NCBI RefSeq assembly: GCF_002870125.1
Contig: NZ_PNEO01000003.1
Location: 62,001-126,000 of the forward strand
Source: Burkholderia sp. WAC0059
GTDB lineage: Bacteria; Pseudomonadota; Gammaproteobacteria; Burkholderiales; Burkholderiaceae
Length of the DNA stretch: 64,000 nt
Direction of reading: 5' to 3'
Below, piece by piece: positions 24,328 through 33,089 of the stretch. A program made the position numbers and the translations under genes. The notes below the pieces were generated by a model. It saw nothing but the letters and a program-made list of their open reading frames with translations. It was not told the origin of the DNA and searched no databases. The number at the start of each line of letters is the position of its first letter. Position 1 is the stretch's first letter.

Positions 24328-25362
24328 ATGATGGGCGCGAGCAGGCAGTACAAGCGGGAGGGTACGCAGCGCGGACAGGACGACGCGCCGTATGTCGTGC
24401 GCCGCATCGGTGTGGTGCTGTCCGATGGATTTTCGTTGCTGGGGGCGGGGGTCGTGGCCGAGGCGTTCCACATGGCCGGCGAATGGAGCGAGGGCACGCG
24501 GCAGCCGCACGTGCGCTATCGCCTGGAGCTGCTGTCGCGCGAAGGCGGCAGCGTGGTATGCGCGTCGTCGCTGAAGGTGTGGACCGAGCGGCTCGACGTG
24601 TCGGCCGTGCAAACCTTCGACGCGATCGTCTCGATGAGCGGCCCGTCGCGAGCCGGTTCGTCGCCCGGAAATGCGGCGTCGGACCGGCTTGCGCCCTGGC
24701 TTGACGACGTTCTGGCGAGACGGCGCATCGTTCGCCTGTCCCGCGCGCCATCGGCCCCGGCATTGGCGTGGCCCGCATCCGGCAACGGCGTTGCAAACGG
24801 GCCGGACAACGAGGTGTTGTATTTCGTCGAGGCGAGCGCGGTCGACGATCGCGCCGGACTGATGGGCGGCGTTCTCGCGCTGCTCGGACGGGATCTGGGT
24901 GAAGCGGCGGCACGCGCGATCTCGGAGCGGCTGATGCCCGATGCGGGTCAGGCGGGGCCGTTCGAAACCGACGGCATCGAAACCCGCCCGGCCAGGATGC
25001 GGCGTCTTGCACGCTGGCTGCGAGAAAACTGCGACCGGCCCGTTTCCATCGCGCAGGCCGCGCAGGAAGCCGCGATGAGCGAGCGGAACTTTCTGCGCTG
25101 CTTCAAGCTGGAAATGCGGCGCACGCCTTCCGAGTACCTGCTCGACGCGCGTCTCGAAATGAGTTGCCGGCTTCTGCTCGCGACCGAGCTGCCCGTCGAC
25201 AAGATCGCGCGCCGCAGCGGCATGGGCAACGGCGACCATCTGGCGAAGCTCTTTCGCAAGCGCTGGTCGATTTCCCCGAAAGAGTACCGGTTGCGCAACC
25301 GTTCCGGCGTGCATCCCGACACAACGTGGCCGTCGGACCGTCCGTTTGCCGGCAGGCCTTGA
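24328..25362 (+). CDS. AraC-family regulator with DJ-1/PfpI (GlxA-like) N-terminal domain
   Basis: A 344-residue regulator. The N-terminal ~190 residues follow the DJ-1/PfpI layout used as a ligand-sensing domain in GlxA-type regulators (RIGVVLSDGFSLLGAGVVAEAF, FDAIVSMSG) without a catalytic Cys elbow. The C-terminal ~100 residues carry the double helix-turn-helix of AraC: SIAQAAQEAAMSERNFLRCF and VDKIARRSGMGNGDHLAKLF. A ribosome site (GGGGAAG) precedes ATG 24328. It is directly upstream of the priming glycosyltransferase and transcribed toward it, so it is the likely pathway regulator of the EPS locus (inference from position). Confidence 0.9.
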   Translation: MMGASRQYKREGTQRGQDDAPYVVRRIGVVLSDGFSLLGAGVVAEAFHMAGEWSEGTRQPHVRYRLELLSREGGSVVCASSLKVWTERLDVSAVQTFDAIVSMSGPSRAGSSPGNAASDRLAPWLDDVLARRRIVRLSRAPSAPALAWPASGNGVANGPDNEVLYFVEASAVDDRAGLMGGVLALLGRDLGEAAARAISERLMPDAGQAGPFETDGIETRPARMRRLARWLRENCDRPVSIAQAAQEAAMSERNFLRCFKLEMRRTPSEYLLDARLEMSCRLLLATELPVDKIARRSGMGNGDHLAKLFRKRWSISPKEYRLRNRSGVHPDTTWPSDRPFAGRP

Positions 25363-25466
25363 GCCGTGGCGTGGGGGCGACCCGCGCGAGGCGTCGGCAA
25401 TAGTCTGAAATACGCAGCAATCTGATTGATGATCCGGCCGGCCGGGCCCGCATCCGGACAGGGCCT

Positions 25467-25479
25467 TTCATTCAATGAA
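25467..25479. promoter_or_regulatory. Palindrome upstream of the priming glycosyltransferase
   Basis: TTCATT-C-AATGAA is a perfect 6-1-6 palindrome in an AT-rich 100-base stretch, 71 bases before the sugar-transferase start. It is a good candidate binding site in the leader of the EPS operon; which regulator binds is unknown. Confidence 0.45.
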
Positions 25480-25549
25480 GGATTACTGATTATTTGATGA
25501 AAGACGGGTGCAAGGAAATGTGTCGTCTTGAAGCTATGGGGTGACGAAA

Positions 25550-26620
25550 ATGTCTGGACTACTCCATCGGGCAATCGATATCGGGCTGATCGTGCTCGGC
25601 GCCGTGGGTGTACTGCATCTGAAGCCGCTGGCATCGGGCGGCCCGCATGCGTTCGACGCCTCGCTGGTGGCATTCGTGGCGGCGCTCGCGCTGTCCGTGT
25701 TTCCGGCTTGCGGCGCGTATGCGTCGCGCGGCGTGCGCTCGGTGGCCGGTGTGGCCGGGCGTACCACCTTCGCGTGGCTCGCGGTACAGGTTTGCGGGCT
25801 GGTTCTGCTCTATGCGATTCACCGCACGAGACCGCTGCCGATGCCCTGGTTCTTCGACTGGACCCTGGCGACCGGCGCGTCGCTGCTCGTATCCCACACG
25901 CTGACCTATGTCGTGTTCGACGTCGCGTCTCCGGCGATGCGGCGCGCGTTCGGCGCGGCCTATCGTGCGGGGCGCGACGTCGCGGCGGGCGGCCCGTCGC
26001 ATGCCGCGGCAGCCGGATACGCGATGAAGCGCTGTTTCGACGTCGCGCTGGGCGTTGCGCTGTTGATCGTTCTTTCCCCGGTCCTCACCGCGCTGGCGCT
26101 CGCGGTGATGAGCGACGGCGGACCGGCGGTGTTCGCTCACGTTCGCGTAGGACGCCATGGCCGTCGGTTTCGCTGCCTGAAGTTCCGCTCGATGGTCGTG
26201 GATGCCGATCGCGTGCTCGAATGTCTGCTCGAAACGGACCCGCAGGCACGCGCGGAATGGGCGCGCGAATTCAAGCTCAAGCACGACGTGCGCGTGACGC
26301 GCATCGGACATTTCCTGCGGCGTACGAGCCTCGACGAGCTACCGCAACTCTGGAACGTCGTGCGCGGCGACATGAGCCTCGTCGGGCCGCGCCCGGTTGT
26401 CGACGGGGAACTCGCGCGCTACGGCGCGGACGTCGGCTACTACCTGATGAGCAAGCCCGGCATGACCGGGCTATGGCAGGTGAGCGGGCGCAGCGACACG
26501 GACTATGCGACGCGCGTCTCGCTCGATGTGGCTTACGCGAAGAGCTGCTCGTTCTCGCGCGATATCACGATCCTCTTCAGGACTTTCAGCGTCGTGCTTC
26601 ACGGCGGCGGCGCTTATTGA
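25550..26620 (+). CDS. Undecaprenyl-phosphate sugar-1-phosphate transferase (EPS priming enzyme)
   Basis: A 356-residue member of the WbaP/WcaJ/BceB polyisoprenyl-phosphate hexose-1-phosphate transferase family that starts each EPS repeat by moving a sugar-1-phosphate onto undecaprenyl phosphate. The N-terminal half has several hydrophobic segments (to about 130); the catalytic sugar-transferase domain follows from MKRCFDVALGVALLIVLSPV, with CLKFRSMV, FLRRTSLDELPQLWNV and MSLVGPRPVV motifs. It is shorter than WbaP (~470), with a reduced N-terminal module. ATG 25550 is preferred over a GTG three codons earlier because GGGGTG is spaced for it. Confidence 0.9.
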   Translation: MSGLLHRAIDIGLIVLGAVGVLHLKPLASGGPHAFDASLVAFVAALALSVFPACGAYASRGVRSVAGVAGRTTFAWLAVQVCGLVLLYAIHRTRPLPMPWFFDWTLATGASLLVSHTLTYVVFDVASPAMRRAFGAAYRAGRDVAAGGPSHAAAAGYAMKRCFDVALGVALLIVLSPVLTALALAVMSDGGPAVFAHVRVGRHGRRFRCLKFRSMVVDADRVLECLLETDPQARAEWAREFKLKHDVRVTRIGHFLRRTSLDELPQLWNVVRGDMSLVGPRPVVDGELARYGADVGYYLMSKPGMTGLWQVSGRSDTDYATRVSLDVAYAKSCSFSRDITILFRTFSVVLHGGGAY

Positions 26621-26825
26621 GTCAAGGAAAGGCGAAGTCAAGCGCCGGGTCACGGACGAGGTCAGGCGTGCAACGAAGGACGACGGCGCGCAGACCGGCA
26701 TCGCGCCTCGCCCGGGCGCTCGTCGCGCTGAACGTATCGGATGAGCGGCCGTGCCCGGGGGCGGCGCGCGCCGCCGACGGCGGCCGGCAGATCGTGCCGG
26801 CGAACGGCGCCCGGTAGAGCGGGCA

Positions 26826-27236
26826 TCAGGGGCGATTCCAGGGCGAAGGCGTGTCGGGCGAGGCGTACAGCGTGTCGGCGCTCCAGCCGTCGTAAGCGTC
26901 GGGGTCGTTCAAGGCGGGCGAGGGCGCGGTGGCGGAGAGCGGGGCGGTGCGGGGAATCCGCGGTCCGGGGCCGGACGGCCCGAACGGCGAGCGACCGGCA
27001 GTGCGATCGGCGGTGCGGCTGGCTCCGGTCGGACCCGAAGGCGAAGGGGACGGCGCGGCCGGGAAGGGGGCGGGATACGACGTCAGAGGATAGGTCATGA
27101 GTGGCAAGGTGCCTGCCGGCGAGGCGGCTACCGGAGCAGGCGTCGCGGAAGCGTCGTCCGTTTGCTGGGCCGGCGCCGCTGTCGGACCGAAGGTGAGGGC
27201 GCACAGCGAGGCAAGCATGGCAGCGGAAGTTTTCAC
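26826..27236 (-). CDS. Secreted Pro/Ser/Ala-rich hypothetical protein inside the EPS locus
   Basis: A 136-residue ORF on the strand opposite the surrounding EPS genes. It begins with a credible Sec signal, MKTSAAMLASLCALTFG..APAQQ, after a GAGG ribosome site and GTG start. The mature part is low-complexity, rich in Pro, Ser, Ala and Thr (SYPAPFPAAPSPSPSG), ending DAYDGWSADTLYASPDTPSP. No domain is recognised. It could be a periplasmic or secreted accessory factor. The start is divergent from the Wza-like gene 150 bases away, so they may share a promoter region. Confidence 0.55.
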   Translation of the reverse strand: MKTSAAMLASLCALTFGPTAAPAQQTDDASATPAPVAASPAGTLPLMTYPLTSYPAPFPAAPSPSPSGPTGASRTADRTAGRSPFGPSGPGPRIPRTAPLSATAPSPALNDPDAYDGWSADTLYASPDTPSPWNRP

Positions 27237-27385
27237 GGCTGGACCTCACACAGGTTCATGCAGATAACGGGCATCGACTGGCAATGCAGGTGACGACGAT
27301 GTTATACGAGCTAATCGACTTTGCAAGGCAATCGGGTTCCGGAATGTGCCGGACCGTATCAGGAAGGATTACGAATGAATGGATC

Positions 27386-28579
27386 GTGTTCGACGGACAG
27401 GCGCGGAGCGGCCGTTTTCCGGCATGGATCGCGGCGCTGTTTTCCGCCGTGCTGATCGGCGGCTGCGCGATATCGCCCGGCATGACCTATACGCCGCAGA
27501 GCCGGGCCGCCATCGCGGGCGCGGCCGCCCCGGGCAGCGCCCCGGCGGCCGGCGCGGGCGCGCACGGCACGGCCGGCGGCGGCATCCCGGCATCGGACGA
27601 TCTCGTCGAAATCAACGCGGACCTGATCGCGAAGGAGCGTGCGGCGCGTCCGCAGGGCATGCCGGCCGACGTGACGCAACTGTTCGAGAAGCCTTCGCCC
27701 TACACGCTCGGACCCGGCGACATCCTGAGCATCGTGGTGTGGGACCACCCGGAACTGAACCTGCCCGACACCACGACCGGCGCCGCGCAGGACCCGAGCG
27801 GCTCGAATTCGGTGGTCTCGGGCTACACGGTCGATGCGGGGGGCGAGATCCAGTTCGCCTACGTCGGCCCGCTGAAGCTGGCCGGGCTGACCGAGATGCA
27901 GGCGCGCGATCTGTTGGCGCAGAAGCTGAGCCTCTATCTGCGCGCGCCGCAGGTGACGCTGCGCATCGTCGCGTATCGCAGCAGGCGGGTCTATGTGGAC
28001 GGCGAGGTCCGCACGCCGGGGCTGCTCGTGCTCGACGACATGACGATGACGCTGCCCGAGGCGATCAATCGCGCCGGCGGCTTCACGGCGTTGGGCGACC
28101 GCTCGCGCGTGGCCATCACGCGCGGCGCGAAGACCGTGATGCTCGACATTCCCGACATGATCGCCAAGGGCGCGAACCCCGACGACATCGTGCTGCACGA
28201 CGGCGACCTGGTGCGCGTGTATTCGCAGAACGACAGCAAGGTGTACGTGCTCGGCGAGGTCGGGCATCCGGGCAGCCAACTGCTCGACAACGGGCAGATG
28301 ACGCTGAACCAGGCGCTCGGCAGCGCGGGCGGCGTCGATCCGAATTCGGGCGACGCGTCGCAGATCTTCGTCGTGCGCCGGCGGAGCGACAACCGCACGG
28401 CGGTGTTCCACCTGAACGCGAGCTCGCCGGTCGCGATGGCGACGGCCGACGGGTTCGAACTCGAACCCAACGACGTCGTGTTCGTCGACGCCTCCTCGCT
28501 CGTGCGCTGGAGCCGCGTTATCAACCTGCTGCTGCCGAGCACGGAGGCGGCGGCGACGAGTCGGGCCGTCGGCTACTGA
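27386..28579 (+). CDS. Wza/BceE-like outer-membrane polysaccharide export lipoprotein
   Basis: An outer-membrane polysaccharide export protein that forms the EPS exit channel as an oligomer. With GTG 27386 it has 397 residues and the signal RFPAWIAALFSAVLIGGC with lipidated Cys27. The poly-export domain (YTLGPGDILSIVVWDHPEL) is followed by SLBB domains (RRVYVDGEVRTPG, KVYVLGEVGHPG). The start is unclear: upstream in-frame ATGs give no signal peptide at the very N-terminus, while the best ribosome site (AGGAAGG) serves an out-of-frame ATG at 27375. Next in the operon is its partner kinase/co-polymerase, 94 bases on. Confidence 0.9.
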   Translation: MFDGQARSGRFPAWIAALFSAVLIGGCAISPGMTYTPQSRAAIAGAAAPGSAPAAGAGAHGTAGGGIPASDDLVEINADLIAKERAARPQGMPADVTQLFEKPSPYTLGPGDILSIVVWDHPELNLPDTTTGAAQDPSGSNSVVSGYTVDAGGEIQFAYVGPLKLAGLTEMQARDLLAQKLSLYLRAPQVTLRIVAYRSRRVYVDGEVRTPGLLVLDDMTMTLPEAINRAGGFTALGDRSRVAITRGAKTVMLDIPDMIAKGANPDDIVLHDGDLVRVYSQNDSKVYVLGEVGHPGSQLLDNGQMTLNQALGSAGGVDPNSGDASQIFVVRRRSDNRTAVFHLNASSPVAMATADGFELEPNDVVFVDASSLVRWSRVINLLLPSTEAAATSRAVGY

Positions 28580-28673
28580 AAACCGGTGTGCCGTGCGCCG
28601 GGGCCCGCGCGGCGGGCTCGACGCACGGCACGCGGGCATTGTTCCGAAACGCTCACGGATGTGGAGAAGGATC

Positions 28674-30854
28674 ATGACTTCCCGCGATATGACACTCCAG
28701 ACGATCGACGCCGACTTCGCCGAAGCCGGTCAGGGCGGCAACTATCTGGACATGCTCTACCAGAACCGCAAATGGATCGCGGCGATCACGGCCTGTTTCG
28801 CGCTGGCGGGCGGCGCCTATGCGCTGCTGGCGCAGCCCGTCTATCAGTCGGACATCCTCATCCAGGTCGAGGAGAACCAGAGCTCGCCGAGGAACGTGCT
28901 GAGCGATCTCTCGTCGATGTTCGCGGTCAAGACAGAGGCCTCCTCCGAGATCGAGGTGCTGCGCTCGAGAATGGTCATTTCCCGCGCCGTGGACAGCATC
29001 AAGCTCTACATTCATGCCACGCCGCGCTATTTCCCGGTGATCGGAAAATGGTTCGCGGACCATCTGGGCACCCCTGCCTGGTCGGGTTTCGGCGGCTACG
29101 CGTGGGGCGGCGAGAAGATCGCGGTCGAGACGTTCGAGGTGCCCGACGAGCTGTACGGCGCTCCGTTCCGGCTCACGCTGCTCGGCGGCGGCCGCTACCG
29201 GCTTTCGCACGGGCATGCCGAGTTCGAGGGCAAGGTCGGCCAGCCGCTGCATGCCGCGGCCGGTAGCGGCTACGTCGATCTGCTCGTGAGCGAGGCGACC
29301 GGCAAGCCGGGCGCGAGCTTCGAGCTCGAACGCGACTCGCGGCTCTCGGCCATCGAGGCCCTGCAGGCGGGGCTCCTCATCACCGAGAAGGGCAAGGATT
29401 CGGACGTCATCGGCGTCGCGCTGCAGGGCACGGACCCGCGGCGGATTCGCGACATCCTGAACGCGATCGGCAACGAGTACGTACAGCAGAACGTGCAGCG
29501 CACGGCCGAAGAGGCGGAGAAGTCGATTCTCTTCCTGCAGAAGCAGTTGCCGGAATTGAAGACGCAGCTCGAGACGGCCGAAAGCAACTTCAACGCTTTC
29601 CGCGCCGCGAACGGCACGGTGGACCTGAACGCCGAGGCCGACGCGCTGCTGCAGCGCGCCGCCAACACGCAGACGCGCGTGTCCGACCTGAAGCAGCAGC
29701 GCGCGCAGTTGCTCGAACGCTTCACCCCCGAGCATCCGGCCGTCAAGGCCGTCGACGACCAGCTTGCCGAGGCGGACCAGGAGGTGAGCGACATCGCGGC
29801 CGCGACGCGCGCGCTGCCGCCGCTCGAACAGAATCTGCTGCAACTGCAGCGCGAGGTGCAGGTGGACACCGATCTCTACACCAACCTGCTGAACACCCAG
29901 GAGCAATTGCGGCTGCTCAAGGCGGGCAAGGTCGGCAACGTGCGCCTCGTCGACAGCGCGTTCGTGCCCGAAAGCCGGCTCAGGCCGAAGCGGGCCTTCG
30001 TGATTGCGGGCGCGCTGCTGACGGGGCTGTTTCTGAGCGTGTCGGTCGTGCTGCTCAAGCGCCGGCTCGTGGACGGCATCGGCGAGGCCGCCGAAATCGA
30101 GGCCGGCACGGGCCTGCTCGTCTATGCCTCGGTGCCGCGCAGCCGGGCCCAGGTGCTGCTGACCCGCAAACTGACCGGCAACACGAGCGCCGACCTCGTG
30201 CTGGCGCGGGTCGCTTCGGGCGACGCGGCGGTCGAGAGCCTGCGCAGCTTCCGGAACGCGCTCGAGTTCGCGCTGCGCGAGGCGCCGAACCGCATCGTCC
30301 TGCTGGCCGGGCCGACGCCCGTGGTCGGCAAGTCGTTCGTGTCGGTCAATCTCGCGGCGCTGATGGGCGCCTCGGGCCAGCGCGTGCTGCTCGTCGACGC
30401 GGATTTGCGCCGGGGCTCCATTCACCGCTACCTCGGCATACCCGCGGGCCGGGGCGTACCGGACATCGTGGTCGACGGGCTTCCCCTGGAGGAGGTGGTG
30501 TGCCGGGACGTGCTGCCGGGCGTCGATCTCGTGACGAGCGGCAGCAATGTACGCAACCCCGGCGAGATCCTGATGCACGAAAACTTCGTCGCGTTCATGC
30601 GGCACGCCCAGGAGACCTACGACCTCGTGCTGATCGACGCACCGCCGATTCTGCCAGTCGCGGATTCGGGCATCGTCGCGCGGCTTGCCGGCACGGTGTT
30701 CATGATCGCGCGCCACGGCGTCACGCACCTGGACGAGATGCGCGACGCGATGCGCCGGTTCGCGCAGATCGGTGTGCCGATCCGCGGCGTCATCTTCAAC
30801 GACCTGAAGTCGCGGCCCGGCAAATACGGGAGGGAATATGGCTACGACGGCTGA
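28674..30854 (+). CDS. Wzc/BceF-like polysaccharide co-polymerase and tyrosine autokinase
   Basis: A 726-residue inner-membrane protein controlling EPS chain length and export. The N-terminal Wzz-type domain has one membrane span (WIAAITACFALAGGAYALLA) after residue 20, a long periplasmic helical part and a second span near 440-460 (FVIAGALLTGLFLSVSVVLL). The cytoplasmic BY-kinase has Walker A GPTPVVGKS (Lys553), Walker A' LLVDADLRRGS and Walker B LIDAPP (~655). The end carries a Tyr cluster (GKYGREYGYDG) for autophosphorylation. GGAGAAGG precedes ATG 28674. No Wzb-type phosphatase is encoded nearby. It overlaps the next gene by 17 bases. Confidence 0.93.
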   Translation: MTSRDMTLQTIDADFAEAGQGGNYLDMLYQNRKWIAAITACFALAGGAYALLAQPVYQSDILIQVEENQSSPRNVLSDLSSMFAVKTEASSEIEVLRSRMVISRAVDSIKLYIHATPRYFPVIGKWFADHLGTPAWSGFGGYAWGGEKIAVETFEVPDELYGAPFRLTLLGGGRYRLSHGHAEFEGKVGQPLHAAAGSGYVDLLVSEATGKPGASFELERDSRLSAIEALQAGLLITEKGKDSDVIGVALQGTDPRRIRDILNAIGNEYVQQNVQRTAEEAEKSILFLQKQLPELKTQLETAESNFNAFRAANGTVDLNAEADALLQRAANTQTRVSDLKQQRAQLLERFTPEHPAVKAVDDQLAEADQEVSDIAAATRALPPLEQNLLQLQREVQVDTDLYTNLLNTQEQLRLLKAGKVGNVRLVDSAFVPESRLRPKRAFVIAGALLTGLFLSVSVVLLKRRLVDGIGEAAEIEAGTGLLVYASVPRSRAQVLLTRKLTGNTSADLVLARVASGDAAVESLRSFRNALEFALREAPNRIVLLAGPTPVVGKSFVSVNLAALMGASGQRVLLVDADLRRGSIHRYLGIPAGRGVPDIVVDGLPLEEVVCRDVLPGVDLVTSGSNVRNPGEILMHENFVAFMRHAQETYDLVLIDAPPILPVADSGIVARLAGTVFMIARHGVTHLDEMRDAMRRFAQIGVPIRGVIFNDLKSRPGKYGREYGYDG

Positions 30855-31986
30855 CAGGCGGACCGGTGCGGGCCGCGAGCCGCAGGACGCCGACGCGGCG
30901 GACCGGCTCGACATCGTGATTTGCAGCTACAACTACGAGCGCTTTCTCGGCGAGGCGATCGATTCCGCGCTCGCGCAGAACCCGGGAAGAACGCGCGTCG
31001 TCGTCGTCGACGACGGCTCGACGGACGGCTCGCGCGCCGTGATCGAACGTTACGGCGACCGGATCGAGGCAGTCTTCAAGGAGAACGGCGGCCAGGCGTC
31101 GGTCTACAACCTCGGGATCGAGCGGGTCCGCAGCGAGTACGTGCTCTTTCTCGATTCGGACGATCTGCTTTACGCCGGCGCGGTCGACCGGATATTGGCG
31201 GCGTTCGGCACGGACGGTCGTTGCGCGAAGGTGCAGTTCAGGCTCGACGTCGTGGCGCACGACGGCCAGCGCATCGGCTCGCACGTGCCGCATTCGATGC
31301 CGCCGGAGAATTGCGCCGACGCGCTGCGGCGCGGCTGGCTCTACCCCTCGCCGCCGGCGTCGGGCAACGCCTACCGCGTGAGCGCGCTGCGCCGCGTGCT
31401 GCCGATTCCGGATGTGGAGCACGGCCTCGCCGCCGATTTCTTCGCGATCTACGGCGTGGCGTTGCTCGGCGCCGTACGCTCGATCGACGCGGCCTGCGGG
31501 GCTTACAGGATTCACCGGCCGGAACGGGAAAACGCCGGCGCGCAGGCGCCCCCGGGCGGCGCGTCGTTCGGCAACTGCGAGGACCGGGAAGCGTTTACCG
31601 ACGCCTTTCCCCGGCGCTGGGACGCCTTGCGCGCGCTGGTCGGGACGCGGCTCGGCGAGACCCTGCCCGCGCAGGCCATCGACTTCTCCTACGAGAAGGC
31701 GCGCTGGTGCGGCGCGGTCGACGGCGTGCCGTGGTCCGCGCGCTGGCACTGGTTCCTGTTCGACTCGCGCGGCTACTTTCGCGCCGTACTCGGCAATCCG
31801 TTCTGGGGCGCGGGCAAGAAGCTCGCGGCGCTCGCGCTGACGATGCTGTGCCTGTTGCCGTCGCGGCGGCTGAGCGGCTATGCGGTCCGCTGCATCGCCA
31901 ATCCGCTCTCGCGTCGGGCCGCGCCTGCGCGTCTTGCGTCTCGTCGAGCCGAAGCGCGTCCGATACGCGAGGGGACGCGCCCATGA
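30838..31986 (+). CDS. Family 2 glycosyltransferase
   Basis: A 382-residue GT-A glycosyltransferase. Motifs: DIVICSYNYERFLGEAI, VVVVDDGSTDGSRAV (nucleotide-sugar binding), GGQASVYNLGI and the LFLDSDDLLY metal-binding DxD-like site. Two hydrophobic stretches near the C-terminus (KLAALALTMLCLLPS) may tether it to the inner membrane. It adds one sugar to the lipid-linked EPS repeat; donor and linkage cannot be read. The start sits inside the kinase's last codons (17-base overlap) with GGGAGGGA, and the stop overlaps the next gene as ATGA, implying translational coupling. Confidence 0.88.
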   Translation: MATTADRRTGAGREPQDADAADRLDIVICSYNYERFLGEAIDSALAQNPGRTRVVVVDDGSTDGSRAVIERYGDRIEAVFKENGGQASVYNLGIERVRSEYVLFLDSDDLLYAGAVDRILAAFGTDGRCAKVQFRLDVVAHDGQRIGSHVPHSMPPENCADALRRGWLYPSPPASGNAYRVSALRRVLPIPDVEHGLAADFFAIYGVALLGAVRSIDAACGAYRIHRPERENAGAQAPPGGASFGNCEDREAFTDAFPRRWDALRALVGTRLGETLPAQAIDFSYEKARWCGAVDGVPWSARWHWFLFDSRGYFRAVLGNPFWGAGKKLAALALTMLCLLPSRRLSGYAVRCIANPLSRRAAPARLASRRAEARPIREGTRP

Positions 31987-33089
31987 GCGCCTTTGCCTCC
32001 CGCGCGCTCGCGATCAACGGCCGTTTTCTCGGCCGCCAGGCAACCGGCGTGGACCGCTTCGCATTCGAGACGGTGCGCGCCATCGACGAACTGATCGACG
32101 CCGGCCATCCGCAGGTCGCCGGGCTCGACGTGTCGCTCGTCGTGCCCGTTTCATTGGGGCCGATCGGCAATCCGTTCCGGCACGTGAGGCTGCGCGCCGC
32201 CGGACGCGCGCGCGGGCTGCGCTGGGAGCAGCTTTGCCTGCCGGCGGCGGCGCGCGGCGCGTTACTGCTCAACCTCTGCAATTCCGGTCCGCTCTTTTGC
32301 CGGCGCCAGGTGACGGTGCTGCACGACGCCGCGCCCATGCGCGTGCCCGAGAGCTATAGCCGCGCGTTCGCGGCCTGGTATCGCGTGATGGCCCCGCAGA
32401 TGGGGCGCGTGGCGCGGCGCGTGCTGACCGTGTCCGAATTCTCTCGGCGTGAACTCTGCGAGGCTTACCGGATTCCGGCCCACAAGATCGGTGTGGTGTC
32501 CGAGAGCGGCGAGCACATGCTGCGCGCGGCCGTTCGCGGCACGCGTGCGGGCCGCAACTTCGCGATGCGGCGGCCCTACGTGCTCGCGGTCGGCAGCCGC
32601 AACCGGCACAAGAATTTCGGACTGGTCGCCGAGGCGGCGCGGCTCATCGGCCACGCGTCGTTCGACATCGTCGTGGCGGGCGGCGGCGACGCGCGTGTCT
32701 ACGATGCGCGGCGCGAACCGCTGCCGGACTTCGTGCGGCAGCTCGGCTACGTGAGCGATACGGAGTTGACCGCGCTCTACCGCCACGCGTCGTGCTTTGT
32801 CTATCCGTCGCGCTACGAGGGCTTCGGCCTGCCGCCCATCGAGGCGCTTGCGCTCGGCTGCCCGGTTATCGCGTCGCGCCTGCCGGCGGTCGTCGAGGCG
32901 TGCGGGGACGCCGCGCTCTACATCTCGCCCGACGACGCGCCGGGGCTGGCCGCGCTGCTCGCGCAAATCACCGGGGATAGCGCGCTACGCGGCGAGTTGC
33001 GCCGGCGCGGCGCGGCGCGCACGGCGCAGCTCACCTGGCGCGCGAGCGCGCTCAAGCTGATCGAGGAGATTTCGCCTTGGCTGAACTAG
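31983..33089 (+). CDS. Family 4/1 (GT-B) glycosyltransferase
   Basis: A 368-residue retaining GT-B enzyme of the kind often annotated mannosyltransferase. N-terminal signature: INGRFLGRQATGVDRFAFE; linker TVSEFSRRELCEAYRI; C-terminal donor-binding domain YVLAVGSRNRHKNFG and the EX7E region SRYEGFGLPPIEALALGCPVI. It is cytoplasmic and membrane-associated at most. Coupled to the genes on both sides: ATGA overlap upstream and a 13-base overlap downstream. Donor sugar unknown, but ManC in the same locus makes GDP-mannose plausible. Confidence 0.88.
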   Translation: MSAFASRALAINGRFLGRQATGVDRFAFETVRAIDELIDAGHPQVAGLDVSLVVPVSLGPIGNPFRHVRLRAAGRARGLRWEQLCLPAAARGALLLNLCNSGPLFCRRQVTVLHDAAPMRVPESYSRAFAAWYRVMAPQMGRVARRVLTVSEFSRRELCEAYRIPAHKIGVVSESGEHMLRAAVRGTRAGRNFAMRRPYVLAVGSRNRHKNFGLVAEAARLIGHASFDIVVAGGGDARVYDARREPLPDFVRQLGYVSDTELTALYRHASCFVYPSRYEGFGLPPIEALALGCPVIASRLPAVVEACGDAALYISPDDAPGLAALLAQITGDSALRGELRRRGAARTAQLTWRASALKLIEEISPWLN

